Source of the DNA: JAHLMP01 sp964608845
GTDB taxonomy: Archaea > Aenigmatarchaeota > Aenigmatarchaeia > GW2011-AR5 > JAHLMP01
Assembly: GCA_964608845.1 (NCBI GenBank)
Contig: CAZSPP010000020.1
Location: 1 to 13,111 of the forward strand
Reading direction: 5' to 3'
Length of the DNA: 13,111 bases
The notes under the pieces are model-generated. The model was not told where the DNA came from. It saw only the letters and a list, made by a program, of their open reading frames with translations, and did not search any database. Made by a program: the position numbers and the translations under genes. How positions within the stretch are numbered: position 1 is the stretch's first letter; each line of letters begins with the position of its first letter. Below, one piece after another: positions 12,124-13,111 of the stretch.

Positions 12124-12825
12124 ATGGAGAAAAAGATTGAAAGAATATCTACAGGGATTCCTGGTTTAGACGAAATAATAGAAGGTGGATTTATTCCAGG
12201 CTCTACTATTTTAATCTCTGGAGGTACAGGATGTGGAAAAACAATATTTTGTGGTCAATTCTTGTGGCATGGATTAAAAAATGGTGAACCAGGAATTTAT
12301 GTAACTTGTGAAGAAACTCCAGAAGATATAAAAAATGATTTGAAAAGGTTTGGATGGGATTTTGAAAAATATGAAAAGGAAAAAAAATTCTCTTTCATTT
12401 TTGCAGACCCTTTTGGAGCACAAGGTTTTTCATTATTCGATGAGGCTGATTTTACATCAAAGTTTATTGAAGAAATAAAAAAGATAAAAGCAAAGAGGTT
12501 TGTTTTTGATTCGGTATCTGTTATGGGTCTTTATTTTAAAGATGTGCATGAAACAAGAAGAAGGCTTTATATGCTTATTCAAGCATTAAAGAAAGCTGGC
12601 GTTACTTCATTGCTAACAAGCGAAATTCCAGAAGGCTCTGAGAAGCTTTCAAGGTTTGATGTTGAGGAATTTGTGGTTGATGGGATAATAAAGCTTGAGT
12701 TTATTCCTATTGGGACTAGATCCGGAAGATCTCTTCTTGTAAGAAAAATGAGAAGAACAAAGCATGATGAAAATCCTCATCCTATAGAAATAGGAGAAAA
12801 TGGGATAAAGGTTCTAAGTTTATGA
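12124..12825 (+). CDS. single-domain KaiC-type RecA-like ATPase, copy 2
   Basis: A 233-aa KaiC-fold protein with the full family set: STGIPGLDEIIEGGFIPGS at the N-terminus, Walker A GGTGCGKT (33-40), catalytic Glu63-Glu64 in TCEETPEDI, Walker B RFVFDS, ETRRRLYMLIQALKKAG and the C-terminal KMRRTKHDENPHPIEI. It is more typical than copy 1, which has Glu-Asp at the catalytic pair. GGTGA lies five bases before the ATG. The tandem order suggests that the two single-domain proteins work together, for example as mixed hexamers or stacked rings resembling the two KaiC domains. Its stop codon overlaps an ATG (ATGA) that opens a 16-codon reading frame into the degenerate region. Confidence 0.93.
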   Translation: MEKKIERISTGIPGLDEIIEGGFIPGSTILISGGTGCGKTIFCGQFLWHGLKNGEPGIYVTCEETPEDIKNDLKRFGWDFEKYEKEKKFSFIFADPFGAQGFSLFDEADFTSKFIEEIKKIKAKRFVFDSVSVMGLYFKDVHETRRRLYMLIQALKKAGVTSLLTSEIPEGSEKLSRFDVEEFVVDGIIKLEFIPIGTRSGRSLLVRKMRRTKHDENPHPIEIGENGIKVLSL

Positions 12826-13020
12826 TGCTTTGCTCTATGAATGAAGCTTTTTTAGGTTTATGTAAATTATAGCAGAAAGACTAAAGGCATAAAACAATAT
12901 ATTTCAAGCCTTTTGGCATTTATGGATTCTTATAGTAAAGAGTCTTTAAAAGATAAGACTCTGAATAAATCTTTTAAAAATTTTAAAAATTTGTGCAATA
13001 AAATTAATTTAGTGCATTAA
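12822..13020 (+). pseudogene. possible remnant of a small gene after the KaiC pair
   Basis: An ATG overlapping the KaiC stop opens 16 codons (MMLCSMNEAFLGLCKL) that end in TAG. A second frame from about 12848 continues YSRKTKGIKQYISSLLAF and MDSYSKESLKDKTLNK to a TAA at 13018-13020. One single-base frameshift would join them into about 70 codons. No family is recognised and the AT-rich text could make such frames by chance, so this may equally be a non-coding spacer of about 200 nt. Confidence 0.2.
12939..12962 (+). repeat. 8-bp inverted repeat, hairpin-forming
   Basis: AGAGTCTT and AAGACTCT are perfectly complementary with an 8-nt loop. It lies between the KaiC pair and the next gene and could form an RNA hairpin at the end of the KaiC transcript or part of an unannotated RNA. 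Confidence 0.45.
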
Positions 13021-13030
13021 TGCACTAAAT
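13007..13030. promoter_or_regulatory. 24-bp perfect palindrome, probable operator
   Basis: The half-site is ATTTAGTGCATT, and the whole 24 bp is a perfect dyad ending 8 bp before the start of the helix-turn-helix gene. The core word GTGCA recurs at 12993-12997 and 13032-13036, on both sides. This is a likely autoregulatory operator. Confidence 0.65.
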
Positions 13031-13038
13031 GGTGCATA

Positions 13039-13111
13039 ATGTCAAAGGAAAAGATAATTGAAGTTTTAGAAAAGCATCCTGCTGGATTGTCAATATCTTC
13101 TATTGCTGACT
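13039..13111 (+). CDS. start of a winged-helix/HTH regulator, cut by window end
   Basis: The first 24 codons read MSKEKIIEVLEKHPAGLSISSIAD, the typical first helix and start of the second helix of a winged-helix regulator (K-I-I-E-x-L-x-x-H-P-x-G-L-S-I-x-x-I-A). The rest is outside the window. A palindrome directly in front suggests that it represses its own gene. The family cannot be named from this fragment. Confidence 0.6.
   Translation, partial: MSKEKIIEVLEKHPAGLSISSIAD

Noticed and set aside
12819..12965. C/D-box guide RNA suggested by an ATGATGC word after the KaiC pair
   Set aside because: No correctly spaced D, C' and D' boxes or terminal stem could be found.

Overview
The window comes from an archaeon with an AT-rich genome. 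Its information-processing genes are archaeal: RNA polymerase subunit E'' (Spt4), the archaeal/eukaryotic ribosomal proteins eS24 and eS31 (S27ae), a stand-alone Kae1, Pth2 and an archaeal-type uS7. Two tRNA genes carry bulge-helix-bulge type introns. Start codons lie either just after GGTGA-like Shine-Dalgarno motifs or about 25 bp after TATA-like boxes with no leader. The phylum cannot be fixed from this stretch. The AT-richness and the non-canonical tRNA introns would suit a DPANN or Thermoproteota-type lineage, but that is inference.

Layout. (1) 55-3351, all minus strand: two small unknown proteins with overlapping genes, a ribbon-helix-helix/nucleotidyltransferase fusion, a HAD phosphatase and a PfkB sugar kinase. 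This looks like a sugar-phosphate or nucleotide-sugar set, with an internal promoter in front of the phosphatase. (2) 3480-5103, minus: a membrane-anchored Cys-rich small protein and a polysaccharide flippase, suggesting cell-surface work. (3) 5143-5371, minus: tRNA-Val(TAC) with one intron and tRNA-Glu(TTC) with three, separated by only 3 nt. A small protein resembling a GatB/YqeY tail lies just upstream. (4) 5667-6688, plus: spt4, rps24e, rps27ae and a ferritin-like protein of the type used as encapsulin cargo. It converges on a stand-alone LigD-type 3'-phosphoesterase gene. (5) 7090-8067: kae1, divergent from the phosphoesterase gene. (6) 8106-10266: a PadR-type regulator divergent from inositol-1-phosphate synthase and a CDP-alcohol phosphatidyltransferase. 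A perfect 46-bp palindrome covers the inositol promoter. (7) 10298-11328: pth2 and rps7. (8) 11400-12825: two single-domain KaiC-type ATPases in tandem. (9) 12826-13111: a 213-nt non-coding or degenerate stretch, a 24-bp palindrome, and the start of a helix-turn-helix gene that runs off the window.

How the parts fit. The inositol phosphate synthase and the phosphatidyltransferase form a two-step route to inositol phospholipid (archaetidylinositol phosphate in archaea), probably controlled through the palindromic operator. Spt4, the ribosomal proteins, Kae1 and Pth2 form a translation/transcription core into which accessory genes (ferritin-like, phosphoesterase) have been placed. The strongest unusual signals are the three-intron tRNA-Glu, the 46-bp nested palindrome and the DNA-binding-domain/nucleotidyltransferase fusion.
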